Counted from the stretch's first letter, positions 25,788 to 34,434 are shown. The stretch is 39,949 bases of DNA from Beijerinckiaceae bacterium (GCA_947478455.1 CANJWR010000019.1:1-39949); one strand, 5' to 3'. Notes: generated from the letters alone by a model not told the origin. Translations and numbers: made by a program.

Positions 25788-26495
25788 TCAGCCCTTCGGC
25801 TTCAGCACGTCCGCCGTCTGGCCGAACAGAACTTTCTTGTCTTCGTCCGACATGGGCGCAGGCACGGCCTGCACCTCTTTGACGCGCTCGTAGGCGCGGA
25901 CGACGGCGGGGCGGGCCGCCATTGTGTGGAACCAGCGCTTGAGATGCGGAAAGTCTTCCAGCTTCTGGCCCTGTCGCTCATAGGGCACGATCCACGGATA
26001 GGAGGCCATGTCGGCGATGGAATATTCGCCCGCCATATATTCGTGGTTGGCGAGCTGTTTGTTCAGCACGCCATAGAGACGGTTGGTTTCCTTCACGTAG
26101 CGGTCGATTGCGTAAGGGATTTTCTCCGGCGCATAGGCGGAGAAGTGGTGGTTCTGTCCCAGCATGGGGCCGAGGCCGCCCATCTGCCAGAACAGCCACT
26201 CGGTGACTGTTGTGCGTCCGCGAATGTCGGAGGGAATGAACTTGCCGCTCTTTTCGGCGAGGTAAAGCAGAATGGCGCCCGATTCGAATACCGAAATCGC
26301 CGCGCCGCCGTCGGCGGGCTTCTGATCCACAATGGCCGGAATGCGGTTGTTAGGCGAAATTTTCAGGAAGTCGGGCTGGAACTGCTCGCCCTTGCCGATG
26401 TTGATCGGGTGAATTTTATACGGAAGGCCGGCCTCCTCGAGAAAGATCGTGATCTTGTGGCCGTTCGGGGTGGTCCAGTAATAGAGGTCGATCAT
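25788..26495 (-). CDS. Glutathione S-transferase family protein (YfcG/nu-like)
   Basis: A 235-aa GST. The N-terminal thioredoxin-like domain reads DLYYWTTPNGHKITIFLEEA, with NNRIPAIVD and FESGAILLYLAEK (glutathione-binding loop), and the helical C-terminal domain includes EYSIADMASYPWIVPYERQG. The YYWTTPNGHK start is typical of the YfcG/YghU (nu) type, which act as disulfide reductases or peroxidases with glutathione. The catalytic residue is probably Thr/Asn in TTPN rather than Cys. AGGAC lies upstream of ATG 26495. It sits 103 bp after copA on the same strand, possibly read through. Confidence 0.88.
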   Translation of the reverse strand: MIDLYYWTTPNGHKITIFLEEAGLPYKIHPINIGKGEQFQPDFLKISPNNRIPAIVDQKPADGGAAISVFESGAILLYLAEKSGKFIPSDIRGRTTVTEWLFWQMGGLGPMLGQNHHFSAYAPEKIPYAIDRYVKETNRLYGVLNKQLANHEYMAGEYSIADMASYPWIVPYERQGQKLEDFPHLKRWFHTMAARPAVVRAYERVKEVQAVPAPMSDEDKKVLFGQTADVLKPKG

Positions 26496-26598
26496 CTGGG
26501 CGTCCTGTTAGGGAGTTGATGGGGCATTATCGGCGCTAGTCGCGGCTGTTCAATGACGATTTTTGCAAGGCCTGCCTGCGCGCATCACGATCCGGCGA

Positions 26599-29004
26599 TC
26601 AGGCGGCGCGCGCTGTCGGCCTCCAACGGCGCAACAATAGCGCGTTGGTGACGACGCTGAATGACGACAGGGCCATGGCCGCGCCGGCGAACATCGGATC
26701 GAGTAATCCGAAGGCCGCCAGCGGAATGCCGACGATATTGTAGATAAAGGCCCAGAACAGGCCTTGCTTGATTTTCGAATAGGTCGCGCGGCTGATCGAG
26801 ATCGCATCGGCCACGAGGCGCGGATCGCCACGCATCAGCGTAATGCCCGCAGCATTCATCGCCACATCCGCGCCGGTGCCCATCGCCATTCCGACATCGG
26901 CGGCTGCGAGCGCGGGGGCATCGTTCACCCCGTCGCCGACCATCGCGACATGCTTGCCGGCGGCGCGGAGCCGCTCCACCTCCAGCGCCTTCCCGGCGGG
27001 CAGGATGCCGGCGCGAATGTCGGTGATGCCGACTTGCGCGGCGACGGCGCGGGCCGTGCGCTCGTTGTCGCCGGTGGCGAGGATCGTGTTGACGCCTTCC
27101 TGCTTCAGCGTCGCAATGGCAGCGATGGAAGCTGGTTTGATGACATCTGCGGCGGCCACGATACCGAGCAACAGCACGGCGGGTTCAAGCTGCGCGACGA
27201 ACATCACGGTGCGCCCGGCGTTCTCAAGCTCCTCGGCGCGCGCTGCAACACCGGCGATGTCGATGGAATTGCTCGCCATCAGGCGGCGATTGCCGATGGC
27301 GAGGCGTCGGCCTTCGACGCGCGCCTCGACGCCTTCGCCCGGATGGCTGCGGAATTCGGTTGCTTCTGGCAGGGCTGCTGCGTCGACTGCTTCGAGAAAG
27401 GCGCGCGCCAGCGGGTGTTCGCTACCCTTCTGAACGGCTGCTGCGAGCCGCAAGACGTTTGCTTCGCTGTCGCCGGTTGCAACAGTTTCGGTGATGGACG
27501 GCTTGCCTTCCGTCAGGGTGCCGGTCTTGTCGATCAGCACCGTGTCGATTTCGTGCGCACGCTCGAGCGCTTCTGGATCGCGGATGAGAATGCCAGCGCG
27601 GGCGGCTGCGCCGGTGCCGACCATGAAGGCGGTAGGGGTCGCAAGGCCCAGCGCGCAAGGGCAGGCGATGACCATCACCGAGACAGCGGCGATCAAGCCT
27701 CCTGCGGCGTCGCCCTTGATGAGCCACCAGCCGAGAAACGTCGCGAGCGCGCAAAAGACCACAATGGGCACAAAGACGGCGGCGACCTTGTCGACGAGCT
27801 TTTGAACCGGGGCCTTTTTCGCCTGTGCGTTCTCGACGAGCGCGATGATTTTCGACAGCGTCGATTGCGCGCCGACGGCGCTCGTGCGGATGCGCAGGAG
27901 GCCGGAGCCATTGATCGAGCCGCCTGTAGCGCGATCATTCTCCTGCTTTTCGACCGGCACGCTTTCGCCGGTGAGCAGGCTCTCATCCACAGCGCTATGG
28001 CCGCCGATCACGATGCCGTCGACCGGCAACCTTTCGCCGGGGCGCACCACCACCACGTCGCCGACCGAAACTGCAGAGGCGGGGACGTCGATTTCCTGTC
28101 CGTCGCGCTCGATGCGGGCGCGGTCCGGACGCAACGCCATAAGCGCCCGGATCGCCGCTGTGGTGGATCGTTTGGCGCGGCTTTCCAGCCATTTGCCCAG
28201 CACCACGAGGGCGATGACCACGCTCGCTGCCTCGAAATAAAGGTGGCCCATGTGGTGAGCCCGCCCGCTCAGCAGCAGCCAGAGCGAATAGAAGTAGGCG
28301 GTGGAGGTGCCCATGGCGACCAGAAGGTCCATGTTGCCGCTGCCGCTGCGCAGGGCTTTCCATGCGGCCACATAAAATCGCCAGCCGATGATGAACTGCA
28401 CAGGCGACGCCAGCGCGAGTTGCAGCCACGGGTCCACCGGAACGCCGAACATCGGCAGCGTGAGCGGAGCCGCCAGCGCGATGGCGACGACCATCCGGAT
28501 TGTTTCGGCTTTCCGCCGGGCTTCGTCCTTGCGCTCAAGCTCGATATTGCGCTCGGCGTCGCCTGTCAGCAGTTCGGCGCTGTAACCGGCTTCTTCCACC
28601 GCCAGAATGAGATCGGCAGGCCGCAGTACGCCGCTGACGCCATCGACAAAAGCTTTCTCTGAGGCAAGGTTCACTTCCGCCTTCACGACGCCCGGCACGG
28701 CGGAAAGCGCCTTCTCGACACGGCCTGAACACGTGGCGCAGGTCATGCCGCCGATCTGCAACTCGCGCTTCTCGTGCGGCACAGTATAGCCGGCGTTTTC
28801 GATGGTCTCGGCCAGCGCGGTTGCGCTCGTGGTCGCAGGATCGAATGAGATATTGGCGGTCTCGGCTGCCAGATTGACGTCGGCCTCGACGCCCGGCATC
28901 CGCCGCAAAGCCGTCTCGATGCGGCCCGCGCAGGTGGCGCAGGTCATGCCCTCGACCGGCAGAACGATTTCGGATTTGCGGAGCGGGGCTTCGGCGAGAG
29001 ACAT
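26599..29004 (-). CDS. copA: Copper-translocating P-type ATPase CopA
   Basis: An 801-aa P1B-1 ATPase that exports Cu(I) from the cytoplasm. Two heavy-metal-associated domains each carry the copper motif: MTCATCAGRIE (19-29) and MTCATCSGRVE (88-98). Further landmarks are LLTGESVPVEK (actuator), IACPCALGLATP (membrane metal site CPC), DKTGTLTEGKP (phosphorylated Asp) and GDGVNDAPALAAADVGMA. The C-terminal membrane pair and SSFSVVTNALLLRRW are typical. ATG 29004 is close to the first HMA domain; only a weak GGAC precedes it. No CueR operator or CopZ gene is visible nearby. Divergent from the ThDP enzyme gene. Confidence 0.95.
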   Translation of the reverse strand: MSLAEAPLRKSEIVLPVEGMTCATCAGRIETALRRMPGVEADVNLAAETANISFDPATTSATALAETIENAGYTVPHEKRELQIGGMTCATCSGRVEKALSAVPGVVKAEVNLASEKAFVDGVSGVLRPADLILAVEEAGYSAELLTGDAERNIELERKDEARRKAETIRMVVAIALAAPLTLPMFGVPVDPWLQLALASPVQFIIGWRFYVAAWKALRSGSGNMDLLVAMGTSTAYFYSLWLLLSGRAHHMGHLYFEAASVVIALVVLGKWLESRAKRSTTAAIRALMALRPDRARIERDGQEIDVPASAVSVGDVVVVRPGERLPVDGIVIGGHSAVDESLLTGESVPVEKQENDRATGGSINGSGLLRIRTSAVGAQSTLSKIIALVENAQAKKAPVQKLVDKVAAVFVPIVVFCALATFLGWWLIKGDAAGGLIAAVSVMVIACPCALGLATPTAFMVGTGAAARAGILIRDPEALERAHEIDTVLIDKTGTLTEGKPSITETVATGDSEANVLRLAAAVQKGSEHPLARAFLEAVDAAALPEATEFRSHPGEGVEARVEGRRLAIGNRRLMASNSIDIAGVAARAEELENAGRTVMFVAQLEPAVLLLGIVAAADVIKPASIAAIATLKQEGVNTILATGDNERTARAVAAQVGITDIRAGILPAGKALEVERLRAAGKHVAMVGDGVNDAPALAAADVGMAMGTGADVAMNAAGITLMRGDPRLVADAISISRATYSKIKQGLFWAFIYNIVGIPLAAFGLLDPMFAGAAMALSSFSVVTNALLLRRWRPTARAA

Positions 29005-29174
29005 GGGTTCGTCCGAATTCGAGGAGCCTCAACATAGGGATGCGCAACCCAACCCGCCAGCATGCAGGTCAATGTCCCATCGGCGTCCCACAATTGGCGC
29101 GCTGTATTTGCGCGAAAACGCGCTTGTGAGCAGCCTCGCCATTGGTGTACGCACGCGCAGCCACGGAGGAACGC

Positions 29175-30887
29175 ATGACCGCCCAAGACACGCCAGGACT
29201 GACTGTCGCCGAAGCCTATATGTCGGCGTTGAGCGCCAGCGGCGTCAAATATGTTTTCGCCAACGGCGGCACCGATTTCGCCCCGATCATCGAGGGCATC
29301 GTGCACATGTCGGGGCAGGGGGCGAAGATCCCGCAATTCCTCACTGTGCCGCACGAGAATGTCGCGATTGCAATGGCGCAGGGCTATTCGAAAGTTTCCG
29401 GCGAGCCGTCCTGCGTGATGGTTCACGTGAATGTCGGAACCGCCAACACGATCTGCGGTTTGATGAATGCCGCGCGCGACAACGTTCCGGTTCTGCTGGC
29501 GGCGGGCCGCACGCCTGTCACTGAGTCCGGCCTTCACGGGTCGCGCGATGTGCCGATCCATTGGGCGCAGGAAAACTTCGATCAGGCCGCTATCGTGCGA
29601 GAGCATGTGAAGTGGGATTACGAATTGCGCCACGGCCAGCCGGTGAACACGCTCGTTCAGCGCGCGCTCGACATCGCCATGAGCGAGCCGCAGGGCCCGG
29701 TCTATATGACCCTGCCACGCGAGGTTCTGGCCGAGCATCACAAGGATCACGGTCCCGCGCCGCGCGGTCGTGCGCTGGGCTCGCTGGCGGCTGCGCCAAG
29801 TGCAACCGCCATCGACATGGCCGCCGATATGATCGCCAAGGCCGAGATGCCGCTGATCATCGCCGGTCATCCGAGCAAGACGGCTGCGGCATTCCTCAAG
29901 CTTGGCGAGCTGGTGACCGACAACGCCATCATGATCGTCCAGAATGGCGCCTATAACAATCTGTCGTCGTCCAACCCGATGAACCTCGGCATTCTGACGC
30001 CGGCGCTGCTCGAAAAGGCCGATCTGGTGATCGTGCTCGATTCCGCCGTGCCGTGGTTGCCGCTGCGGATGACGCCGCGTCGCGATGCGAAGCTCATGCA
30101 CATCGCGCATGATCCGATGTTCGCACGTTATCCGTTCCGCGGTTTCGAAATGGACCTCGCTGTTGCGGGAGATCCGGGCGCGGCGGTCGGCATGCTGTGC
30201 GAGGCTCTCCGTGGCAAGCTGAAGGGTCAGGAGCGCAGCATCGATGCGCGTCGCAAGGTCATCGCGGACATGCGAGCGAAACAGGACGAGCAATTGCAGG
30301 CGGCGATCCTGCAAGCCTCCACCATGGCGCCGATTTCTCCGCTCTGGGTTGCTGCCTGCCTGAACAAGGTGAAGGAAAAAGACGCGATCATCTGTGACGA
30401 GCTGGGCGTTCCGTTCCCGGCGATGCAGCTTGAATCGCATGACGCCTGGGTGTCAGGCAGCTCCGGCGCGCTCGGCATGGGGCTTGGCCAGATGCTCGGC
30501 GCGAAGGTCGCTGCGCCGAACCGTCAGGTCATCGGCATTGTGGGGGACGGCTCGTATATGTTCGGCGTGCCGACGGCGGCGCATTTCGTGGCGCGGTCCG
30601 AAAAGATCCCGACGCTGACGCTGGTGATGAACAATTCGCAATGGTTCGCGGTGCGCCGCGCCACCATGTCGATGTATCCGACGGGCCATGCGTCGAAGGC
30701 CAACCAGCTTCCGATTGTCGAACTCGCGCCGTCTGTCGATTACGAGAAAATCGTCGAGGCCTGCGGCGGGCATGGCGAAAAGGTGGAAGATCCCGCGAAG
30801 CTTGAAGCCGCGCTGCGTCGCGGTCTCGAAAAGGTGGCGGCCGGCATTCCGGTGACGCTGGCGATCACCACCCGTCCACGCGGGTAA
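29175..30887 (+). CDS. ThDP-dependent enzyme of the acetolactate synthase / benzoylformate decarboxylase type
   Basis: A 570-aa three-domain thiamine diphosphate enzyme. The cofactor-activating Glu is E61 in TVPHENVAIAMAQG; the diphosphate/Mg site is GDGSYMFGVP, ending in VMNNSQWF. PVYMTLPREVLAE marks the end of the first domain. The carboligase or decarboxylase activity cannot be assigned; the sequence lacks a small regulatory subunit partner, so it is unlikely to be the biosynthetic IlvB. Annotations such as 'thiamine pyrophosphate-requiring protein' fit. ATG 29175 follows CGGAGGAACGC. The gene stands alone, divergent from copA and convergent with the small gene ending at 30909. Confidence 0.88.
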   Translation: MTAQDTPGLTVAEAYMSALSASGVKYVFANGGTDFAPIIEGIVHMSGQGAKIPQFLTVPHENVAIAMAQGYSKVSGEPSCVMVHVNVGTANTICGLMNAARDNVPVLLAAGRTPVTESGLHGSRDVPIHWAQENFDQAAIVREHVKWDYELRHGQPVNTLVQRALDIAMSEPQGPVYMTLPREVLAEHHKDHGPAPRGRALGSLAAAPSATAIDMAADMIAKAEMPLIIAGHPSKTAAAFLKLGELVTDNAIMIVQNGAYNNLSSSNPMNLGILTPALLEKADLVIVLDSAVPWLPLRMTPRRDAKLMHIAHDPMFARYPFRGFEMDLAVAGDPGAAVGMLCEALRGKLKGQERSIDARRKVIADMRAKQDEQLQAAILQASTMAPISPLWVAACLNKVKEKDAIICDELGVPFPAMQLESHDAWVSGSSGALGMGLGQMLGAKVAAPNRQVIGIVGDGSYMFGVPTAAHFVARSEKIPTLTLVMNNSQWFAVRRATMSMYPTGHASKANQLPIVELAPSVDYEKIVEACGGHGEKVEDPAKLEAALRRGLEKVAAGIPVTLAITTRPRG

Positions 30888-30908
30888 ATCTCAAGGCAGG
30901 GGGCGGAA

Positions 30909-31106
30909 TTACCTGCCCTTGGCCTTTTTGGCGGCGGCCTTTGCGGCCTTGACTGCCTTGGCGGACGGCGGCTTGCCGAAAGGCAGCTTGTTGTCGTCCG
31001 CAGGCGCTGCGTCCACGTCCAGTTCGGGCTGTTTGGCGGGGGCGACCTTGGCCTTTACGGGCTTGGCGGCGGGTGAACCGGTCACTTCGACGAATTTGAT
31101 GGCCAT
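30909..31106 (-). CDS. Small Ala/Lys/Pro-rich basic protein of unknown function
   Basis: A 65-aa protein with a folded-looking start (AIKFVEVTGSPAAKPVKAKV) and a low-complexity basic C-terminus (AKAVKAAKAAAKKAKGR) like histone-H1-type tails, which suggests nucleic-acid binding. GGAGAAG precedes ATG 31106 at about 9 bases. Low-complexity sequence makes frame statistics unreliable, but the start signal and the distinct N-terminus favour a real gene. Convergent with the ThDP enzyme gene, 21 bp apart. Confidence 0.55.
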   Translation of the reverse strand: MAIKFVEVTGSPAAKPVKAKVAPAKQPELDVDAAPADDNKLPFGKPPSAKAVKAAKAAAKKAKGR

Positions 31107-31519
31107 CTGAAACTTCTCCGGGGCGGATTCGAGCCGCCAGTGGCGCTAAACTACGCCGGATGCCCGCCGGCTACAATGCGATTAACTTTTGAGTCATCTT
31201 TGGGCTTGTGGGACGCGCTTGCGCGCCTGTGGCTGTGGCGGGACGCCGAATTGCCGATCTGCTACGTAAAATTTGCAGGTCGCTTCGACCGAATCGCCTT
31301 CAATTCGGCCGTTTACGAGCGGAGCGCGCGGAACAAACCCGAACTCGGACGTTAATCACCATCATTTATTTACAGGAGATTAATTTGCCATGCGTTTGTC
31401 GCATGGCTGAGGGGCGGTTGAGCCCCTTACTTGCTGCGATGCGAAAGTCTATATTGCGTTGCATCAAACGAGTGGAGAGCGAGCTGGTTCCGGCGCCATC
31501 CACGGACAGGAATACGATC
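31107..31519. promoter_or_regulatory. 413-bp gene-poor leader upstream of the DUF1127 gene
   Basis: No protein gene with family support lies here. From about 31260 the sequence is rich in hairpins: GGTCG/CGACC near 31278-31290, a perfect 8-bp stem GCCATGCG/CGCATGGC (31387-31407) and a 6-bp stem AGGGGC/GCCCCT (31410-31427). A six-codon frame, MRLSHG, with AGGAG upstream, lies at 31390-31410. A candidate stress-type promoter (CTTGCT 31430-31435, CTATATT 31449-31455) precedes DUF1127 by 64 bp. The first 30 bp contain the ribosome-binding site and promoter of the minus-strand 65-aa gene. Confidence 0.4.
31430..31455 (+). promoter_or_regulatory. Candidate promoter of the DUF1127/sRNA unit
   Basis: CTTGCT (31430-31435) and CTATATT (31449-31455) are separated by 13 bp. 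A CTTG -35 with this short spacing resembles RpoH-type promoters of alphaproteobacteria, which drive the homologous DUF1127-sRNA unit of Rhodobacter. It lies 64 bp before the DUF1127 start codon. A housekeeping promoter cannot be excluded. Confidence 0.35.
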
Positions 31520-31675
31520 ATGACCATCAAGTCCATCACCGCCCGCTTCAATGCCTGGCGTCGCTATCGCCTCTCGGTTCGCGAACTGTCACAGCTGTCG
31601 GACCGCGAATTGAATGACCTCGGCATCTCGCGCGCCGACATCGAGCATGTGGCTCGCCAGAGCGTCGGCCTCTAA
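31520..31675 (+). CDS. DUF1127 domain small protein (YjiS-like)
   Basis: A 51-aa basic protein that is essentially one DUF1127 domain: FNAWRRYRLSVRELSQLSDR followed by ELNDLGISRADIEHVAR. The helical, Arg-rich motif with LSDRELNDLGISRxDI is diagnostic. In Rhodobacter sphaeroides the homologue CcaF1 is co-transcribed with small RNAs and binds RNA; in Agrobacterium DUF1127 proteins influence phosphate and carbon stress responses. ATG 31520 lies after ACAGGAAT. The downstream sequence carries two hairpins with CCTCC loops, so gene and RNA probably form one unit here too. Confidence 0.92.
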   Translation: MTIKSITARFNAWRRYRLSVRELSQLSDRELNDLGISRADIEHVARQSVGL

Positions 31676-31766
31676 CAAGGTTCCCGCGGAGCACGGCTCC
31701 TCCCTTCCAGTCTCTGCGGTTGAAGCGCCCGCCGGTCCTCCCCCGGCGGGCGATTTCTTTTTGGGC
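31676..31766 (+). ncRNA. Candidate cuckoo/CcsR-type small RNA with two anti-Shine-Dalgarno hairpins
   Basis: Directly after the DUF1127 stop come two stem-loops. Hairpin 1 pairs CCGCGGAG (31684-31691) with CTCTGCGG (31712-31719), one G-T pair, and its 20-base loop contains CTCCTCCC (31697-31704). Hairpin 2 pairs CGCCCGCCGG (31726-31735) with CCGGCGGGCG (31743-31752), loop TCCTCCC, followed by a T-rich tract: it is also the terminator. Two hairpins with exposed CCUCC motifs just downstream of a DUF1127 gene are the defining layout of the cuckoo RNA family, including CcsR1-4 of Rhodobacter. The 5' end is inferred; it could be made by processing of the DUF1127 mRNA. Confidence 0.72.
31726..31763 (+). 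terminator. Rho-independent terminator of the DUF1127/sRNA unit
   Basis: A 10-bp GC-only stem (31726-31735 with 31743-31752) with loop TCCTCCC is followed by ATTTCTTTTTG. It is the 3' hairpin of the candidate small RNA. Confidence 0.85.
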
Positions 31767-31774
31767 TCTTCCGG

Positions 31775-31801
31775 TTGCCCGGGCAGGCTGCGCCCCATAA
31801 G
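31775..31801 (+). promoter_or_regulatory. Candidate promoter placing trmFO on a near-leaderless mRNA
   Basis: TTGCCC (31775-31780) and CATAAG (31796-31801) are 15 bp apart, just past the terminator. A transcript starting about 7 bases later would begin within a few bases of the trmFO ATG (31811), which has no visible ribosome-binding site. Both hexamers are imperfect. Confidence 0.25.
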
Positions 31802-31810
31802 TTGCGCGCC

Positions 31811-33232
31811 ATGACAATCAATCAGGATCAAGAGCCCGTTCACGTGGTCGGCGGTGGACTGGCCGGCAGCGAGGCCGCGTGGCAACTGGCGCGGCGCGGC
31901 GTGCCGGTCGTGCTGCACGAAATGCGGCCCGTACGTGGCACGGAAGCCCATCAGACCGACCGTCTGGCCGAACTGGTTTGCTCCAACTCCTTCCGCTCAG
32001 ACGATGCGATTTCCAATGCGGTCGGGTTGCTGCACCAGGAGATGCGGCGGATGGAGTCGCTGATCATGCGCTGCGCCGACGCCCATCAGGTGCCGGCGGG
32101 CGGCGCGCTGGCGGTGGACCGCGAGGGGTTTGCGCAGTCGGTGAACGATTCCATCGAGGCCGAGCCGCTGATTTCGCTCCGGCGCGACGAGGTGGCGGAT
32201 ATTTCGAAACTTGATGGCGACAGCATCATCGTCGCCACCGGGCCGCTCACCTCGCCAGATCTTGCGCAATCGATTCTCGCTCTGACCGGCGAGGCGCAAC
32301 TGGCGTTCTTCGACGCCATCGCGCCCATCGTGCATCGCGACACCATCGACATGTCGAAGGCCTGGTTCCAGTCGCGTTACGACAAGACGGGGCCGGGCGG
32401 CACCGGGGCCGATTACATCAATTGCCCACTCGACCGCGAGCAATATGCGGGTTTCATTGCGGCGTTGCTGGATGGCGACAAGACCGGGTTCAAGGACTGG
32501 GAAGGCACGCCCTATTTCAACGGCTGCCTGCCCATCGAGGTGATGGCCGAGAGCGGGCCAGAGACCCTGCGACATGGGCCGATGAAGCCGGTGGGGCTGA
32601 CAAATCCCCACAATCCGACCGTGAAGGCCTATGCGATTGTCCAGCTCCGGCAGGATAACGCCCTGGGGACGCTCTATAATATGGTCGGCTTCCAGACCAA
32701 GCTGAAGCACGGCGATCAGGTGCGCATCTTCCGCTCAATTCCAGGGCTGGAGAATGCCGAATTCGCCCGGCTGGGCGGTCTGCATCGCAATACATTTCTC
32801 AATTCGCCGCGCGTGCTCGATTCCCTGCTGCGCCTCAAGGCGGATACGCGCCTGCGTTTCGCCGGGCAGATCACCGGTTGCGAGGGCTATGTGGAGAGCG
32901 CCGCAGTCGGCTTGATGGCCGGCCGGATGGCGGCGGCCGAGCGGCTGGGGCAGAGCTTCGGGCCGCCGCCGTCCACCACCGCCATCGGGGCATTGCTCAA
33001 TCATATTACCGGCGGGCATATCGAGACCATCGACGCCGGGCCGCAAAGTTTTCAGCCGATGAACGTCAATTTCGGCCTGTTTCCGCCGCTGAAGGAAGCG
33101 GTCGTGTCGCCGGACGGGCGGCGGCTCAAGGGGCCGGAAAAGGGACAAGCCCGCAAGCGCGCGCTGGCCGATCGGGCGCGGCGGGATTTGGCGGCATGGC
33201 TGGAAGGCGACATGCGGATTGCGGCGGAATGA
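31811..33232 (+). CDS. trmFO: Methylenetetrahydrofolate-tRNA-(uracil-54-C5)-methyltransferase TrmFO
   Basis: A 473-aa folate/FAD-dependent tRNA m5U54 methyltransferase. The FAD-binding motif is [15 protein letters not shown] (10-24); further hallmarks are [20 protein letters not shown] (region of the FAD-holding Cys), [25 protein letters not shown] (the catalytic-Cys region), VGFQTKLK and the C-terminal FGLFPPL. It uses methylene-THF as carbon donor and FADH2 as reductant. The ATG at 31811 opens the N-terminal FAD motif; no ribosome-binding site is evident. Its TGA overlaps the ATG of the next gene (ATGA). Confidence 0.96.
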   Translation: MTINQDQEPVHVVGGGLAGSEAAWQLARRGVPVVLHEMRPVRGTEAHQTDRLAELVCSNSFRSDDAISNAVGLLHQEMRRMESLIMRCADAHQVPAGGALAVDREGFAQSVNDSIEAEPLISLRRDEVADISKLDGDSIIVATGPLTSPDLAQSILALTGEAQLAFFDAIAPIVHRDTIDMSKAWFQSRYDKTGPGGTGADYINCPLDREQYAGFIAALLDGDKTGFKDWEGTPYFNGCLPIEVMAESGPETLRHGPMKPVGLTNPHNPTVKAYAIVQLRQDNALGTLYNMVGFQTKLKHGDQVRIFRSIPGLENAEFARLGGLHRNTFLNSPRVLDSLLRLKADTRLRFAGQITGCEGYVESAAVGLMAGRMAAAERLGQSFGPPPSTTAIGALLNHITGGHIETIDAGPQSFQPMNVNFGLFPPLKEAVVSPDGRRLKGPEKGQARKRALADRARRDLAAWLEGDMRIAAE

Positions 33233-33525
33233 AAAAGTTCGCGGCTATCGGGGCGCTCGTTCTCGGGCTTGCGGCGACAACGCCGGCTTTCGCCGCCGGG
33301 CCGGTCTGCCGGGGTACTTTTCTGCGCGATGTTCAGGGACAGGCGGTGGTCGAGACCGGCGATCTGGAACCGGCTGGCGAACATCGCCGCAAGGGCGATG
33401 TGGACGAGTTCACCGGGTCCGACAGGTTCGAGGGCTTGGTCTATTACGAGCGCCGGGGTGGCTACTTCTATCCGGCGAAAGCCGTGAAACTTTCCGGCGG
33501 GTGCAGGCTGAAGCGGCTTCGGTGA
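33229..33525 (+). CDS. Small secreted protein downstream of trmFO
   Basis: A 98-aa protein of unknown function with a signal peptide ([21 protein letters not shown], cleavage before AGP). The mature part is short and basic, with two cysteines (PVCRGTF, GGCRLKR) that bracket it and could form a single disulfide; in between are [17 protein letters not shown] and [17 protein letters not shown]. It starts at an ATG that overlaps the trmFO stop (ATGA), so it is probably translated by coupling. A competing frame at 33219 has no signal peptide and was rejected. Confidence 0.78.
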   Translation: MKKFAAIGALVLGLAATTPAFAAGPVCRGTFLRDVQGQAVVETGDLEPAGEHRRKGDVDEFTGSDRFEGLVYYERRGGYFYPAKAVKLSGGCRLKRLR

Positions 33526-33669
33526 AGTTGAGACTTTGATTCAAGCGCCCTGTCTGGTTGCGGGATTGAATCCGGAAAATGCTTCAACGCATTGTTACAT
33601 TTAAGATGTTTTAGAAAACTCTCCCGCCGTCCGTCGTGCCGGTCTGTGGCGCTTCCATGAGGGGTCTCC

Positions 33670-33704
33670 AAAAACGAAGCCGGCGACCCTAAGGTCGCCG
33701 CTTC
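33670..33704 (-). terminator. Rho-independent terminator of the Ala-rich secreted protein gene
   Basis: Read on the minus strand, GAAGCGGCGACC pairs with GGTCGCCGGCTTC (8-bp core at 33681-33688/33693-33700, four more pairs past a bulged base), followed by GTTTTTGG. It lies 23 bp after the stop of the gene at 33727. Confidence 0.8.
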
Positions 33705-33726
33705 CTAAGCCGGATATGGCTCAAAT

Positions 33727-34332
33727 TCAGTTCGGGCTGGTGCTGCCGCTGCTTCCGCCGCCGCTGCTACCGCCGGTCAGGGACTGGTAGGCTGGCGGGT
33801 TGGGGTTTCCGGTGCCCTGACCGGCATTGTTTCCGCCAGCCGCTTGCGTCGGAGGAGCGTAAGTCGGGTTTCCGCCAGCGGTCTGGAAGCTGGAAACTGC
33901 AGCTTGCTGCACTGCGGGGGGCATCTGCTGGACTTCCTGCGAGAGCGCGGCGGCGGCCTGAAGGGCGGCCGGCGACCCGTTGGCGATCAGGGCTTCCTGC
34001 GCATTGCCCATGGCGGCTCCGACGCTCGAGGCGATTGTCGTCTGCGTGGCGGGCGGCAAGGTCGCGACCACGTCGGTCACGAGGCTGGCTGCAAGCGGGG
34101 TGGCCGCAAGATAGTTCTCCAGCGCCTGCGTGGCGGCCGCCAAAGCTGCGGGATTGCCAGAGCGCTGGGCCACCGCGATGGCGGCCATGCGCGCCCTGAG
34201 AGCGGCGCGAGCCTGGGCAGCCGTGGGGGCGCTCTGCGCCTGCGCCGACTCGACGAAAGAGGGAACGTTCACAATAGACTGGGCACCGACCAAGGTCGCT
34301 GCGGCCAATGAGAGAGCAATGATTTTCCGCAT
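33727..34332 (-). CDS. Secreted Ala/Gln-rich protein with Gly-Ser-rich C-terminus
   Basis: A 201-aa protein of unknown function. An N-terminal signal (RKIIALSLAAATLVGAQS...) leads to an Ala-rich helical middle (ARAALRARMAAIAVAQRSGN, ALAAATQALENYLAATPLA) and a flexible tail of Gly, Ser, Asn and Pro (GGSSGGGSSGSTSPN). No cysteine is seen. The composition suggests a periplasmic or surface-anchored structural protein. ATG 34332 is chosen because the signal peptide begins there; ATG 34344 is in the same frame and cannot be excluded. It has its own terminator at 33670-33704. Confidence 0.75.
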   Translation of the reverse strand: MRKIIALSLAAATLVGAQSIVNVPSFVESAQAQSAPTAAQARAALRARMAAIAVAQRSGNPAALAAATQALENYLAATPLAASLVTDVVATLPPATQTTIASSVGAAMGNAQEALIANGSPAALQAAAALSQEVQQMPPAVQQAAVSSFQTAGGNPTYAPPTQAAGGNNAGQGTGNPNPPAYQSLTGGSSGGGSSGSTSPN

Positions 34333-34434
34333 GGTTGGGTCCATCCATTCAACAAGATTACGAATCTATACTACGTCGATTTCGAAAGCGCCAGTCAGTC
34401 CTTGCGATATTTTTAAATCACCAGTCCTATTGCA

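Noticed and set aside
26764..28662. 632-aa plus-strand open frame
   Set aside because: Long only because copA is GC-rich; it is antisense to all CopA catalytic motifs.
28944..30440. 498-aa minus-strand open frame
   Set aside because: Antisense to the ThDP enzyme with its clear cofactor motifs.
31125..31145. T-arm-like sequence GGCGG-ATTCGAG-CCGCC
   Set aside because: The loop does not match the tRNA TTCRANY pattern and no acceptor, D or anticodon arm can be drawn.
31140..31355. 71-aa plus-strand open frame
   Set aside because: No ribosome-binding site, no motif, and it lies in a hairpin-rich leader.
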